Positions 38,681 through 49,794 of a stretch of 64,000 bases of DNA are shown here, one piece after another. The translations under genes and the position numbers were made by a program. Origin of the DNA: Notospermus geniculatus (Eukaryota > Nemertea > Pilidiophora > Heteronemertea > Lineidae); the NCBI GenBank assembly GCA_002633025.1, contig NMRB01000226.1, positions 134,064 through 198,063 of the forward strand, read 5' to 3'. A model generated the notes under the pieces. It was not told where the DNA came from. It searched no databases and saw nothing but the letters and a program-made list of their open reading frames with translations. How positions within the stretch are numbered: the stretch's first letter is position 1; every line of letters starts with the position of its first letter.

Positions 38681-39520
38681 GCGGTTTTAGTTATCCAAAA
38701 TAGAGCACAAAGAACGACACACAAAATGATGTAATAGGGAAAGTCGCAAATTTTTGACCCCAACGCGGGTCTTCCTCAGTCACTTTCTACCGGTAGTAAG
38801 AAGCTCCAAAAAAAGAAAAGACTGTCTTTTCTGTAGCTTCTTTGCGGCAACGACAAAGTCAACGGCAAGGCGATTTGGGTGTACACATGAATGTGACTAT
38901 AAGTATAAAGCGGACGAATCTTATTAGCAAATGTGACATGATGCACGACGACGACATTACCACATGTGTGTTGATGTAATATAAACGCATGATTTACGTC
39001 CGATAACGGCAAAAGTCGGTCCTGAACCGATCCCAAAAATAAACGGATAATACTCATTTAGACTCATAAAGACTTATTTATTTATTAGCTATTTCAACTA
39101 ATTTTGATGTGCTAAATATGATTTTAGAGTCCTTCTATTTTTAAATAATTTTCTTGTCATCACGATGTGTTATTTTTTGCTACCCTTTTATTTGTATGTT
39201 TATTGTACAGCGCCCTAGAGCCTTGCGGAACAGGACACTTTAGAAATCAATGTTCTTAATAATAATACAAATGTAATAATAATCGCATTGCATTACCGGA
39301 TAGTCTTATAACCGCGCTGCATCCATGTATAGGGACCAATTCATTTTCCTACGATCGATTTCAGGTAAAATCGTCACGAAAATACTGCTGAATCAATAGA
39401 ATTACGTGTAGTATAAAGCAAGACTGTTGTATTCAAGAACTGTAATTTTAATAATCCTGTCTTGTCAGTAGAGGATTTCACGATTTTGCGGCATTTATAG
39501 AAATTCTTTGGAAATAATAG

Positions 39521-40966
39521 ATATTAACAACTAACAGTAATTACTGTTTGTACCATTTGAAACAGGAAGGTACAATATTGTACAAACGAACTGCTAGAAC
39601 GTCGCTCAAACCGCCTTTTAAATTTCGCTCTAGCCGGGATAAATGGTGGTTTGACACGCAGTCAGGATATTTTATAATAGATACCAATGGCGGTGTATTT
39701 TCAAATACTGTCAGAATGTACAATATTCAAAATAACATTTTGCAACTTAAGTACTCAGTAAAATATAAGAATACTTGCAAAGTACTTAAAGATCAGAATT
39801 TACATAAAAGAAGTTTACTTTTAGTTCTCCGTTTTGGACCTGTGAAAGGAACATATCAACTTCTGAATATAGTGAATCAGTCAGTCACCTATATGATGGA
39901 TGTACCGAAAGTCGACCGTTGTTGTCGAGCACCATTGATATCACCCCCAGTACTTCATAAGGACAAAGTCTTGTTTACGTGCAGCAGGCGCGTGTCCAGA
40001 GGGGGGGTCCAGGGGGTCCGGACCCCCCGCTGCTCGCGCAGGCCATAGATTTTTTTACCCATGAAATACAGGGAGATAGCAAGTAGGTGAGGGGTCTAGC
40101 GGGTTCTCGAAACTTCGGACCCCTACCTGCTATAGTTCTGTTATGAGTTAGCCCATGAGGTAGTCTATATCCGTTGTCGGGTGCGGCGGATGCGACCTGG
40201 TTCGCTCAGTCAAGACATGTTCAAGGCTGATATGCTGGGAAATGGCGTCTTCGGTGCGCAGATTTTACAAAATTTCCTACCCGCGAGGGGGACACCCCCT
40301 CGCGCTCCCCCTCTGGCTCCATTCTCGACGACCCTCGATCCCCTGGACCCCCCTCTGCTCGAAATCCTGGACACGCCCCTGTGCAGGTATGATGTTCCAA
40401 GAAGCGGGACCGCAACTCTTTACACAATGTCATTCGTTGACACTACTAAATCAGTTGTGGTGTCAAATGCAGTGGACCTCAAATTCCCATACCCTTGTGA
40501 TGCTATTGAACAAGGAGGGTTGACTGCGGAACATGACGTGATCCTTGACTGTGCTACGAAGAAACCTCGTCTCTTTCTTTTTCGATCGAAGAACGGGTAT
40601 GTCGGTGAGATAGTTAGGGCTAAATCATTACATGTCTTTGGGCGCTTTCTCCGTTCACAATGGAGTCCACACCACCAACGTTATTTTAAGTGTTATTACA
40701 TGCGAAATACAGCATCCGGGCACAAAATCTATTGCCTGGGTTACGATGTAAAGTGTCAGACGGGAAGACCCTTGTCCCCGACTACATGTAGTTCTCCAAA
40801 ACCGATGACGATTTTATCAGCTTTTAAGCGAGAAATGATTTTAAACATGTGCACATTTACGACAAAATTTGCTCCAAATGGTAAGATAGTGATGCTTTTC
40901 TATTACAAGTCCAAATACGACAAAAACAGAGGTTTACACTCTTTAGATGTGTACTATCATCAGTAA
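39521..40966 (+). pseudogene. Unrecognised cysteine-rich coding region split by a transposon
   Basis: The frame is open from 39521 to 39984 and resumes at 40387 to the stop TAA (40964-40966). The two parts join in frame if the 397-bp insertion and one target copy are ignored. The product would exceed 340 residues. It is rich in basic and aromatic residues and has at least ten cysteines (CCRAP, PYPCD, FKCYYM, YCLGYDVKC, NMCTF), suggesting a disulfide-bonded extracellular protein. There is no ATG at the start, so this is probably a terminal exon whose 5' border is an acceptor such as AATAATAG (39520) or CTAACAG (39537). I do not recognise the family. Whether it is dead depends on whether the insertion is spliced out. 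Confidence 0.55.
39985..40381. mobile_element. 397-bp MITE with 5-bp TGCAG duplication inside a coding region
   Basis: Ends CAGGCGCGTGTCCAG and CTGGACACGCCCCTG are inverted (14 of 15). TGCAG is duplicated at 39980-39984 and 40382-40386. The element starts with a G-run (AGAGGGGGGGTCC) and introduces in-frame stops. The extended duplication GTGCAG places GT at the left and AG at the right edge. Confidence 0.88.
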
Positions 40967-41071
40967 TGTAATGTACATGTAAACTGGTGTCACTCGCTAA
41001 AGTGACGTCGCTTATGCTGGCCGCTAGGAATTCCCCCGACACCAGTCCCGCTCAGCACAAAAAAGACTTAA

Positions 41072-41312
41072 AGCCTCAATGTATTGAATTCAGAAAGTGC
41101 TAACGTCCTCCGACGTTAGTGGAGTGTAAAATGTACTATGGTCTATCTGATTACATTAGAGATCTACCTGCAGTTTTTTCAATGTGTGGTGAAAACCAGA
41201 CCTTGATTCTTTGAAGTATGTATCAGGCAAGTATTTTGGGGACCTTCAAGAGGCTATGCGACCTATACATGCAGTCTCCTAACACTTTTGAAAAATTCAA
41301 TACTGTGACGCT
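41072..41312. mobile_element. TTAA-flanked MITE (AGCCTCACTG family)
   Basis: TTAA at 41068-41071 and 41313-41316; ends AGCCTCAATGTATTGAATTC and GAATTTTTC-type complement. Same family as 15059-15307. Confidence 0.8.
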
Positions 41313-41410
41313 TTAACAGTCATTCGGTTGTGAGCATAGTTTTATCCGATGACATTTGAAAATGCGGTGTTGCCTGTGTAATAAAGTAAATACACGTATA
41401 CAGGGGGTAA

Positions 41411-42237
41411 ACAGGGGGTAAGGCTGGGTGGAATGAAAATGTTCAGGAATGCAAAAGAAGGGCGATGTTCTGGCATCAAATATGGAAGGAAAATGGGAAG
41501 CCGCACAATGGCATGGTAGCTGACATAAGGAGACATACTCGGGCACAATATCATTATGCCATATGAATGGTAAAAAAGAATCAGGAAAGGACAGCTGCTG
41601 ATAAACTAGCAGGGTCGCTACAGGACAAGAATACAACCGAATTTTGGAAGAATGTAAAGAAGATAAGGGGTGCGCATAATACACTGCCTAATACTATGAA
41701 TAACTTGAAGGGAAAGGAGGCCATTGGCAAACTCTTTGCTGAGAAATTTAAAAATTTGTACAATTCAGTACCATATAGTAGGGCTGAAATAGACCAATTA
41801 TGTGGAGAAATGAATGACAGAATTCAAAATAAGTGTGTTGGTGGTCACTGTCACGCACCACACAATGTCAGTGTTCATGAGGTGGAACTTGGTATTAAAG
41901 CCGCACACTATGCACCGCTACTCACTCCCCAGTTCGGCCGAAATATTAGTGCAACCTCATCTACAGGCGTGCGTAGTGTGTAGAACCATAGAACCACATA
42001 TTATAGCATTATCCTGCATCGAGGTTTTGGGAATCTCCTTGGGGAATCCCCAATGCTGTGTGTAGTCTTGCGCTGCCAGCCACACGGTACTGCTACAGTT
42101 CCCCAGATTCGAAACAGCGGCTGGGTGACCGAGACTATGCTCGTCGATTATAACCCATCTGTCTATAGTGTCTGGCTTTAAGAAGCTGAAGTGTGGCAAA
42201 CGTGACAGTCTTCCTGGAATAAAGTCAGATCATTATG
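41411..42237 (+). pseudogene. LINE ORF2 fragment (linker between endonuclease and reverse transcriptase)
   Basis: The frame reads AGWNENVQECKRRAMFWHQI ... MVADIRRHTRAQYHYAI, then a TGA stop (41564-41566), then MVKKNQERTAADKLAGSLQ ... FWKNVKKIRG ... VHEVELGI. This order is typical of Jockey/CR1-type non-LTR retrotransposons just before the RT. At 41894 it is broken by a TTAA element and resumes at 42182 with [18 protein letters not shown], in frame once a single TTAA is kept. A second insertion at about 42234 ends it. The copy is dead. Confidence 0.8.
41899..42177. mobile_element. TTAA-flanked element inserted in the LINE
   Basis: TTAA at 41895-41898 and 42178-42181; ends AGCCGCACACTATG and CTATAGTGTCTGGCT. 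Inverted relative of 51726-52817. The insertion is precise: removing it with one TTAA restores the LINE frame. Confidence 0.9.
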
Positions 42238-42281
42238 GTTCCCGATCAATCAGATCGGGAACCATATTGTTTTTGGTCATG

Positions 42282-42310
42282 GTGTCTGTGTGTGTGTGTG
42301 TCTGTCTGTC

Positions 42311-42352
<42 letters not shown>

Positions 42353-42386
42353 TGTGTATGTGTGTGTGTGTCTGTGTGTGTGTCCG
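42282..42386. repeat. TG-rich microsatellite
   Basis: Interrupted (TG)n with TCTG interruptions. Confidence 0.95.
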
Positions 42387-42839
42387 TCTGTCACGCCTTC
42401 ATATCTTATCTCCTTCAACATCTAAAGTCCTGGTAACACATCCTACCCCTAGGTTTGTCAACCTGGGCAATCCAATGAGCTAATCATTTTCAACATCAGA
42501 TGCCTCCATCATGATGTAATCAACACATCAGACATGATATATTGTCCGTCACGCTTTTATCTTATGTCATAACTCGGCTCCTTTAGCACCTGGAGCAACA
42601 GAAACAAGTCCTACACTTAGGTTTTCATACCCTAGGAATCGAATGGACTGATTACTTTTGATCTGAGATGTAGGGGTCATGGTGATATTGATATCACAGA
42701 TTTGATATTTTGAGATAACATGCCATATTGTCAACTGAGCAACATGAACCACGTCTCAGTTCATGCCTGCTTATCCAAGGACTGGACTGTATTAAAATTC
42801 CGGGTGATTGAAATATCATGAGATTTTGCTATATCAAAT

Positions 42840-43220
42840 TTGATAATTTGAAATATCTCTGCCTGTGGTTGAGATAGAGGCATGATATCACCCATACTTA
42901 GGTTATTGATGATGCCCATTTCGATTATGCAACGACCTCGATGATCAGAGGTCAAGGTCAAGGTCAAACTTGATAATTTGAAATATCTCTGCCTGTGATA
43001 GAGATAGAGGCATGATATCACCTATACTTAGGTTATTGATGATGCTGATTTCGATTATGCAACGACTTGGATAATCAGAGGTCAAGGTCAAGGTCAAACT
43101 TGATAATCTGAAATATCTATGCCTGTGGTAGAACTAGATGCATGATATCAGACACACGTAGGTTACTGAGAATGTCCATTTCGACAATGACCTTGATGAT
43201 CAGATATCCAGGTCAAGGTC
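42840..43220. repeat. About 128-bp tandem repeat, three copies
   Basis: Units near 42840, 42968 and 43095 share TTGATAATTTGAAATATCTC, GGCATGATATCA and CAGAGGTCAAGGTCAAGG. Confidence 0.9.
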
Positions 43221-43260
43221 AAGGTCAACCATGGGATGAGTTATTGGCATGAGATCAAGT

Positions 43261-43480
43261 TCATGTTATATATCATATCATATGTCATGTCATGTCATAT
43301 CATATCATATCGTATCGTATCATGTCATATCATATCATTTATCATATCGTATCATATCATATATCATATCGTATCATCATATCATATCATATATCATATT
43401 ATATAATATCATATATCATATCATATCGCACCGCACCACACCGTACCGTACCGCACCGCATCACATCACATCACACATGA
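43261..43480. repeat. Pentanucleotide satellite (ATATC/ATGTC)n
   Basis: A tract of TCATA/TCGTA units passing into CGCAC/CGTAC units at 43425-43465. Confidence 0.95.
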
Positions 43481-43699
43481 TCAAGGTATCCTGATCTCTG
43501 TCAGTGTATCCCGATCTCTATCATTCATTGTACATGTATCTGATCTCTGTCAATGTATCTTGATCTCTATCAGTGTACCATTCTTGTAGAAGAACCTGTT
43601 CATCGGGAACCATACGACATTTACAATGTCATCTTGTTTTCAATGTTTCTGGGTGAGGTGTGGACCGTCAACAGCATCTTAGCAGTCCTTTGAGCCAGG

Positions 43700-44660
43700 C
43701 GTAAGGTGGGTTCAAACTAACTAAAACCCGACAACTTCAGATCAAATCAACAGCAAAATGCACTTTAACGGGTCACACACACGGCGATCAAACGGAACGT
43801 TTAAATCGTACTGTAATGCGTTGTCTTGAGAAAACACTTGCCCATCCTTAGCTTTTCATCGTTTGACAAGTGAGTTGGTTTTGAGTTCATTCCTTTGCCT
43901 GCAACACTATCAAATATAATTTTTCACTGAAGAAGACGAGGAAAAGTATGACTAGAATGATTTGCCGCTATTACAGCAGTGTCATAGATGTTTAAAAGAA
44001 TACGACATGGATTTCTCGCTGAGTAAATGATTAAATTTTCTTTTCTGAATTATTCTTAGTCCGCATCTTATGTGAAGAAGATAATACACTTGCAACCGAC
44101 GTTTTGTGTGACTTACAACTTTCAGAAAAACTTTTTATGATGATGTCATCGCATGATTTTCTTTGGCGCAAAATCATGCAATTTTTCCTGTTTTTGCACA
44201 ACCGATAGATCATGATCCTCAATTTGTGTAAAGTTATCTTTGAAATGATGGGGGTGTATGGCGTGAACTGTCTCACGGTCCAGAAGGGTGGCGGCTATGT
44301 CTTATCTGTGCTGAATGACAAAAAGCATAACATCAATCATAGACCTGTATCAGACTCCTATCCTTGATACTATTGTACATGATGTCCATGTCGTACCTGT
44401 CTTTATTTGCGGCGATAACAGCAAAATATACAATATGTAAGCGCCCAGTCTGCTGCCCGGCGGATCTACGTTTACTTCACGAACCGTCGAAAGTAACTTG
44501 GCGTTCTTGTGATTTTCCATTGTATTTGCTGGTGGTAAACTGAAGCTACAGGTCAACTTCAGATCAAATTGACAGCAATGCATTTGAAGCAATCCGGAAG
44601 GTGATCAAACTGAACGTGATCGTGGTGTGAAGCCTCGTTTTGAGAAGACTTTGCAGTCAT
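43700..44660 (-). pseudogene. Two short copies of the 3' end of the neighbouring GPCR gene
   Basis: On the minus strand, about 43796-43850 reads WASVFSRQRITVRFKRSV then stop, and about 44600-44660 reads KVFSKRGFTPRSRSV then stop. They correspond to SVFSIRCLTVRPRSI-stop of the gene at 47271-48347. The 3' flanks also match (GGGTTCAAACTAA, CTTCAGATCAAAT, ACAGCAA near 43715, 44560 and 47195). I found no transmembrane segments upstream of either copy. Confidence 0.5.
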
Positions 44661-44679
44661 TTGACATGTGTACGTGTAC

Positions 44680-45400
44680 ACTACAGGAACATGTATAAAA
44701 GGATTTGGGAAAATTATAGGATACTACTGACAAACGGAAGTCTGAGATTTTTCACAGCGAGATAGGACATACATCATGTACACGGAGTAAATGCCTGCCC
44801 AGAACGAGGCTGGCAGTGGCGCCGCCGCCAGATATGGTGGCTTTCTGAATCACATTACGTTTTTCTGTCCATTACTCCAAAGACGGCGGTCACCTCCCCT
44901 TACCTTTGATGTGGGGAGGTGCAATTAGCATGTTTACTCATAGATTAACCACAGATTGGGCTTCTGCCTAAGACTAAAATCTCGGTTGATATTGGCCCGA
45001 TTGATGCGCAAGTAACTCCATTCTTTCTAGAATGACTTTGGTACTGGATAAAAGTTTTTTAAATGTCGAAAACGACCCAGAAATAAGGAATTTACGAAGT
45101 TGTTTTTCCGGCGAATTNTGAGCTGAGTGTTTACTCAGCAAATGTTTGAAGTGCCCTAGTATTGTCCAGGCTGGGCGAATTTCTGCCACAGTCCAGTAAT
45201 GGGCAAAAAAACGTCATGCAAAATGCCCTAGCAGCCAATCAGTAAGCTGGAATTTGAATTTTGACTCGGGAAGCCATTTTATCTGGCGGCGGCGCCACCA
45301 CTGTCAGCCTCGCTCTGGGGAGATTCGCAGGCATAACGATGTATGATCTCGCTGTGTAAAATATCCCCTAAAGCCTTTTATACATGTTCCTGTGATGTAC
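44680..45400. repeat. Long inverted repeat
   Basis: Ends AGGAACATGTATAAAAGG (44686) and CCTTTTATACATGTTCCTG (45375) are inverted; inner pair GAGGCTGGCAGTGGCGCCGC and GGCGCCACCACTGTCAGCC. Probably a foldback element. Confidence 0.8.
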
Positions 45401-45514
45401 AGTCATGTACATTAGTTTATCTACACCTGATACTTTGAATATTTGAAAAACTTCTGGGCCAATTTTAACACGGTTTGTTCCATATGAAAGTACATCTTGT
45501 TTGTCATATTTCTG

Positions 45515-46190
45515 CATCAAAATTTTGGAAATTTGAAAATATCGTAATTATGTAATAGGTCATCAGAAAAAAAAACACTAGAAATCGAACTTTTTATTAT
45601 GTAATATTTTTGTGATTTTTGTTGCAGATGTGATAGAGTGGAACTTTCTAAGGATTTTTGGCTTTGTTTCATCAAAATATGTTGAGTGGTTGCTGAGATA
45701 TTTGAGATTATCAAAATTTTTATAATTTGAGATTTTCGTGTTTTGTAGAAAATTCTGATGCCATTAGATAAAGCTAACCTCAGAATATGGATTTACAAAA
45801 CTTTGGAACTTTTTGCCTTAACTGGGCAGAAATATTGCGCATTTTTCAAAGTATCAACATATTCTCATTTTGAAAAACATACTTAACTTCTAACCAGTTT
45901 TGGCTAAACTTCCAAAACTTCATACTTCTTCATTTTTAGATGAACTCTGTCTACTGACATCAAAATTTTGTGAAAAATTGAAAAATCTCAAATTATCGAC
46001 ATTTTGATAATATCAAATATCTCAGCAAACACTCAACAGATTTTGATGAAACATAGTCCATGATCCTTGGAAGGTTCCACTCTATCAAAACTGCAACAAA
46101 AGTCACAAAAAAATTACATAATAAAAACGTTGCTTTTTAGTATTTTTTTTCTAATGAGTTATTACACGTACAATAATTGCAATATTTCCA
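45515..46190. repeat. A/T-rich inverted repeat
   Basis: 45515-45755 is the complement of about 45955-46190 (GTTGCAG..GATAGAGTGGAAC versus GTTCCACTCTATC). No gene; 46200-46690 shows nothing recognisable. Confidence 0.75.
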
Positions 46191-46689
46191 AAGGGGCTGA
46201 GCGGTTAAGAAGGGATGTTACAAAATTGGTCAAACTCGGAAACCACTAAAACTATCGACACCAAAATCACTAGGCTAGTATCTTATGTCAGGTAATTAAT
46301 AAATCTGATCAAGAGACAACAAAAGCATGATATAATTAACAAAACAATGCCAGATTTGCTACCCCTAGAAATCTTAGAAATAATCAGTGTCTGGGGCTAA
46401 AACTTAACACAGGCATAAATCCTATCATTTGTGGAAGATCTAGCATGACATATTGTTTTTTGTTTCATTTGATTAGCAGAAAATGTAACAAAAAGATGAC
46501 TGATTTTTTATTACTAAATGGGTGAACACCAACGGGAGAACAGCCCATTACAATGCTGGAAAAGTGTTATCCAAATCTATTGTTGGTATGACTCTGGCAT
46601 GTCTAGTCAAAGTGCTGGTGGTGGTTATTGTGACATGGCATTTACGAAATGATTTGTGAACCAATGTTTTCTATGCATATAATGTACAC

Positions 46690-46890
46690 AACTCCTGGGT
46701 GTACTGTAATGTACTGAATCCTAAGTTGAAGATAATGGGGTTGGGGGTGTGGTCAAAAACAGTAATGTCCTGTCCACTTATTTGTCCCCCTCCCGAGCCT
46801 GGCAAAGAATGACAGCGTGCGATATCTTCAACTCAGGATTTGGTCATTTTTTCCGAGTTCTGGAATGGGACAGGTAAGTGGGAGTTTAGA
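46690..46890. mobile_element. Uninterrupted TTACCTGTCCC-family MITE
   Basis: Ends in GGAATGGGACAGGTAAGTGG; contains GATATCTTCAACTCAGGATT. Serves as the empty-site reference for the split copy at 26600-27595. Confidence 0.65.
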
Positions 46891-46934
46891 GTAATGTCAA
46901 TGACTGTACATTAGGCGTTTTAGGTGATAATATA

Positions 46935-47140
46935 TAGGAAGTCAACTTCCAAAATTTTGCAAATTTTCGACCCCAACTGGGGTCTTCCTCAGGCACTTTT
47001 CAGAAAGAAACTCCAGAAAAGACTGAGCTGAATCCCAAATGTAGATCTAAAGTATCCTGTACAAGCTGGACGTGTCAAGGTGTCCTGTACAAATTGGACG
47101 GAATTTTGCGAAATTTTGGAAGTTGACTTCCTATCTATTA
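46935..47140. mobile_element. MITE with GGAAGTCAACTTCC ends
   Basis: TAGGAAGTCAACTTCCAAAA ... TTTTGGAAGTTGACTTCCTA, with internal TTTCGACCCCAACTGGGGTC. Relatives at 63197-63380 and fragments near 36200, 38740 and 50150. It lies just beyond the GPCR stop. Confidence 0.8.
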
Positions 47141-47270
47141 TCATTTGGTGTGTCTACTTTTTTGTGCTTTCTCTTTCTTTAGGCGTTTTAGGTGGGTTCA
47201 AACTAAACTAAAAGCCATGAAACTTCAGATCAAATAAACAGCAATGCACTTCCAGGGTCACACAGGGCAA

Positions 47271-48347
47271 TCAAATGGAACGTGGTCGTACTGTAAGGCA
47301 TCGTATTGAGAAAACACTTCGCAATGTCCGACGAAATCGCCTACCAGTTGCGCAGTAGACAAAAAAATTCACAAAACTATTGACGGTGCCAAAAAAGTAA
47401 GTTGTTTCCAACACAACGTACTCTACCAGATAATTAGGGTAAATGGTTAAAGCTGAATGTCGGGCGAGAGCAAGTGGAATCTGGTTCAGAGAGCCGGGCA
47501 TCTCTAGAACAATGAAGACAAACACAACACTTAGAACCCTTTGTGTCACAGCCATCGTGTCATCATGGCCTTGATTAGCGAGACCCTTCGGTAGCCTGAT
47601 TTTCCTCCTCTGCCGAAGTGCACTAATCATCGCCGAAGACAGGAATAACAGAAACAAGATGGGTAGAAACGAATTGATGACCATATGAAGAAAGGTGACG
47701 TATATCACGTAAAAGTGATGATTACCACCTAGTGACGTGCTTATCCACAACGGGCGATAACCATCAGAGCAATGGTCGAACTTATAGACAACAGTCGCAT
47801 CAAAAAAGAGTGGAATGCGGTAAAGGAAAGAGATGATAATGGTAATTACAGCAGCTATGTAGGCTTTCCTTTTGGTGCAGATAGAAGCCGCCCTTAATGG
47901 TTTACAAACAGCAATGAATCGTTCAGCACAGACCAGTATGGTGAGCCAGATTGAAGTAGTCTTCGAGAACCATAACAACGGCCACACGTAAACGTAAGCC
48001 AGTTCCGCGAATTCCTTTAAAGATATCATCTCGCCGGTGAAGTCGTATATCCCTCCGGGAGTTAGCGAAAGAAACGAAGCAGTGAGTACCATGCTGTCAG
48101 CTACGGCTAAAGCACGGAGAATTATGGACGTCGAAGTGAAGGGCTTCTCAATGCCGATGACAATAAAAGACAACATGTTGGCTGCGACTCCAAAAGTCCC
48201 GATGAAAAGCATCAGTGGCACATACACAACGAATTCGAATAGGTCCGACAAGTTGTGGAACGACCTTGTGGGGTACAGACAAGGCCACGCTGGGCTTCGA
48301 ACTATCGCCAGTGTTGACTCCATTTCCATCAACATACCTCTGTTCAT
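47271..48347 (-). CDS. FMRFamide-receptor-like class A GPCR, intronless
   Basis: A 358-residue receptor in one exon. I chose the Met at 48347 because the 94 residues before it in the open frame are hydrophilic and UTR-like. An N-glycosylation site (NLS) precedes TM1. Seven membrane segments are clear: TM1 with GVAANML, TM2 with LAVAD, TM3 ending ERFIAV (ERF in place of DRY), TM5 with NSFLPILFLLF, TM6 with FIVLEMP, TM7 with NSFVNFFVY (in place of NPxxY), then an RRFRR helix 8. SIWLTILVCAERFIAVCKPL matches the TM3-ICL2 pattern of FMRFamide and related peptide receptors. It would act at the plasma membrane through a G protein; the ligand is inferred only from family. Two copies of its last codons lie downstream at 43.8 and 44.6 kb. 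Confidence 0.85.
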   Translation of the reverse strand: MNRGMLMEMESTLAIVRSPAWPCLYPTRSFHNLSDLFEFVVYVPLMLFIGTFGVAANMLSFIVIGIEKPFTSTSIILRALAVADSMVLTASFLSLTPGGIYDFTGEMISLKEFAELAYVYVWPLLWFSKTTSIWLTILVCAERFIAVCKPLRAASICTKRKAYIAAVITIIISFLYRIPLFFDATVVYKFDHCSDGYRPLWISTSLGGNHHFYVIYVTFLHMVINSFLPILFLLFLSSAMISALRQRRKIRLPKGLANQGHDDTMAVTQRVLSVVFVFIVLEMPGSLNQIPLALARHSALTIYPNYLVEYVVLETTYFFGTVNSFVNFFVYCATGRRFRRTLRSVFSIRCLTVRPRSI

Positions 48348-48642
48348 TATACACGCAGGCTTACACTTCCACTTAAACTGAATGGAGATTAGGAGTAGTC
48401 TCGAACCCCTTCCCCTTCTACCCAAACATCGGTACTTAGCCTGCAGCGATTGACTTAGATATAAATTTATATATTTTTGGTTCACTTGAAACGTGCACAC
48501 GCTGACTGGAGGAATTGTCTCTGCGTGTAGTGTGATTGGTTCGGTCCGCAACTTCCGATCACTTCGATTTAGATGGTAGACTTCTGCAAAAGTCAGCGTC
48601 CGCATCCCTGGCAAGAGTGCAAACGGCATAATTATGGTCCCT

Positions 48643-48664
48643 ACATATCAATGTAGGGACCATC
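48643..48664. repeat. Palindrome ATGGTCCCTAC...GTAGGGACCAT
   Basis: Short perfect inverted repeat upstream of the GPCR. A single half-site GTAGGGACCAT recurs at 49517. Confidence 0.85.
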
Positions 48665-48954
48665 TTGATATCACTGGGTAGGTAGGAAATTTTTATTTCT
48701 TTCCTTCTTTCTTCTTCCACACTCAATTGGGAGATGATTGTACAGAAATCATTAGATGACCTCAAAAACAAGCAGTACCATCGAATAGTCGGTAGTTGTA
48801 TCCAGGTCTGAAAGGTTAGATACTTTCCAAAAAATGATGTTATGAGTGTTTTGGAAGCAATTTTTGTTGTGAAGTGATGAACTTCAACATTGCTCTTGGT
48901 TTGTTTTTTTTTCGTTTGGTTCAGGCAGTAATGATGGAACCGTCTCTGTCTCCA

Positions 48955-49210
48955 CCACTTTGCCCTTCCTCTGGTCTCTCAAGGCAGGCCTCTGCCCCTC
49001 CCCCATCCTCCACGCCTTCCCTGTCCTGCACCCCTCTCCTCCCCCGTCTTGCACCCCTCTCCTCCCCGTCCTGCACCCTCCCCCTCCCCTTCCTCATCCT
49101 GCACCCCCTCACCTCACCTCCCCCATCCTGCACCCCCTTCCCTTCCCCATCCTGCACCCCCTCCCTCACATCACCTCTCCTGCCCTGCCCTGCCCTCCTC
49201 TCTTCCCGCT
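48955..49210. repeat. Polypyrimidine minisatellite (CCTGCACCCC)
   Basis: C/T-rich strand with repeated CATCCTGCACCCC and CCTCCCC units. The long open frames here are products of the composition. It lies about 600 bp upstream of the GPCR start. Confidence 0.85.
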
Positions 49211-49794
49211 TCCTCCGGAAAAGACCGTCCTTGGAGAAGGGAGGTGCTGGACCCTGCAGTAGATAGCCCCACCCACCCAGCCACCCCTATGCAGCTGAAC
49301 GGACCAGATGCTGTTGAATGCATGCACTCCTCGTATTTGTCAATGGATAAGGAATACGTGTGTGTAGTCATTTGTCTGCCCTCCATTGCCTACCCTGCAT
49401 GTGTCCTTCACCATGAAGACATTCCAGGAGGATGGGAACCCCAAGAACCTGACTGCTGTGCCACAGAGTCATACCCCTCCTTGCCCTTTCTTCATTCAAT
49501 TTCCATTTTCTGATGTAGGGACCATCAAATTTGCTGTCAAGCAAATTTCACAGTTCTAGTTTTATTTGATATCTACGAGTTATTACGGCACTCCGCTTTC
49601 CTCGTTTCACATGTCTTATCATGTTCCATTCCATTGAAGTAATATTTCGCTGCATTTTGTTTAATCGACAGTTAAATACATGTATATGTGTGTTTATTTC
49701 GAACTAAATGAAAGAAGTACAGTTCTAAGTGCATGTACATGGACAGATTGGTGGTGCAGGTGCAAGAAAAGAGGATATGTACATTAACTAGCCA

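Larger units (their letters stand above)
42234..43612. mobile_element. Element with GGTTCCCGATC ends and internal tandem repeats
   Basis: It begins TATGGTTCCCGATC and ends ATCGGGAACCATA, and inserts into the LINE fragment. It contains a TG microsatellite (42282-42386), a roughly 128-bp tandem repeat (42840-43220) and a pentanucleotide tract (43261-43480). A reverse-oriented copy is nested at about 35530-36655. Confidence 0.6.

Noticed and set aside
42249-42425. Valine/cysteine-rich frames over the TG microsatellite
   Set aside because: Translation of a simple repeat.
48348-48629. Upstream Met giving a 94-residue N-terminal extension of the FMRFamide-receptor-like GPCR
   Set aside because: The extension is hydrophilic, low in conserved features and looks like 5' UTR; the Met at 48347 gives a normal receptor length.
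48874-49513. Long overlapping frames in the C-rich region
   Set aside because: Open in several frames on both strands because of composition; repeats of Pro, Ser, Leu or Gly only.
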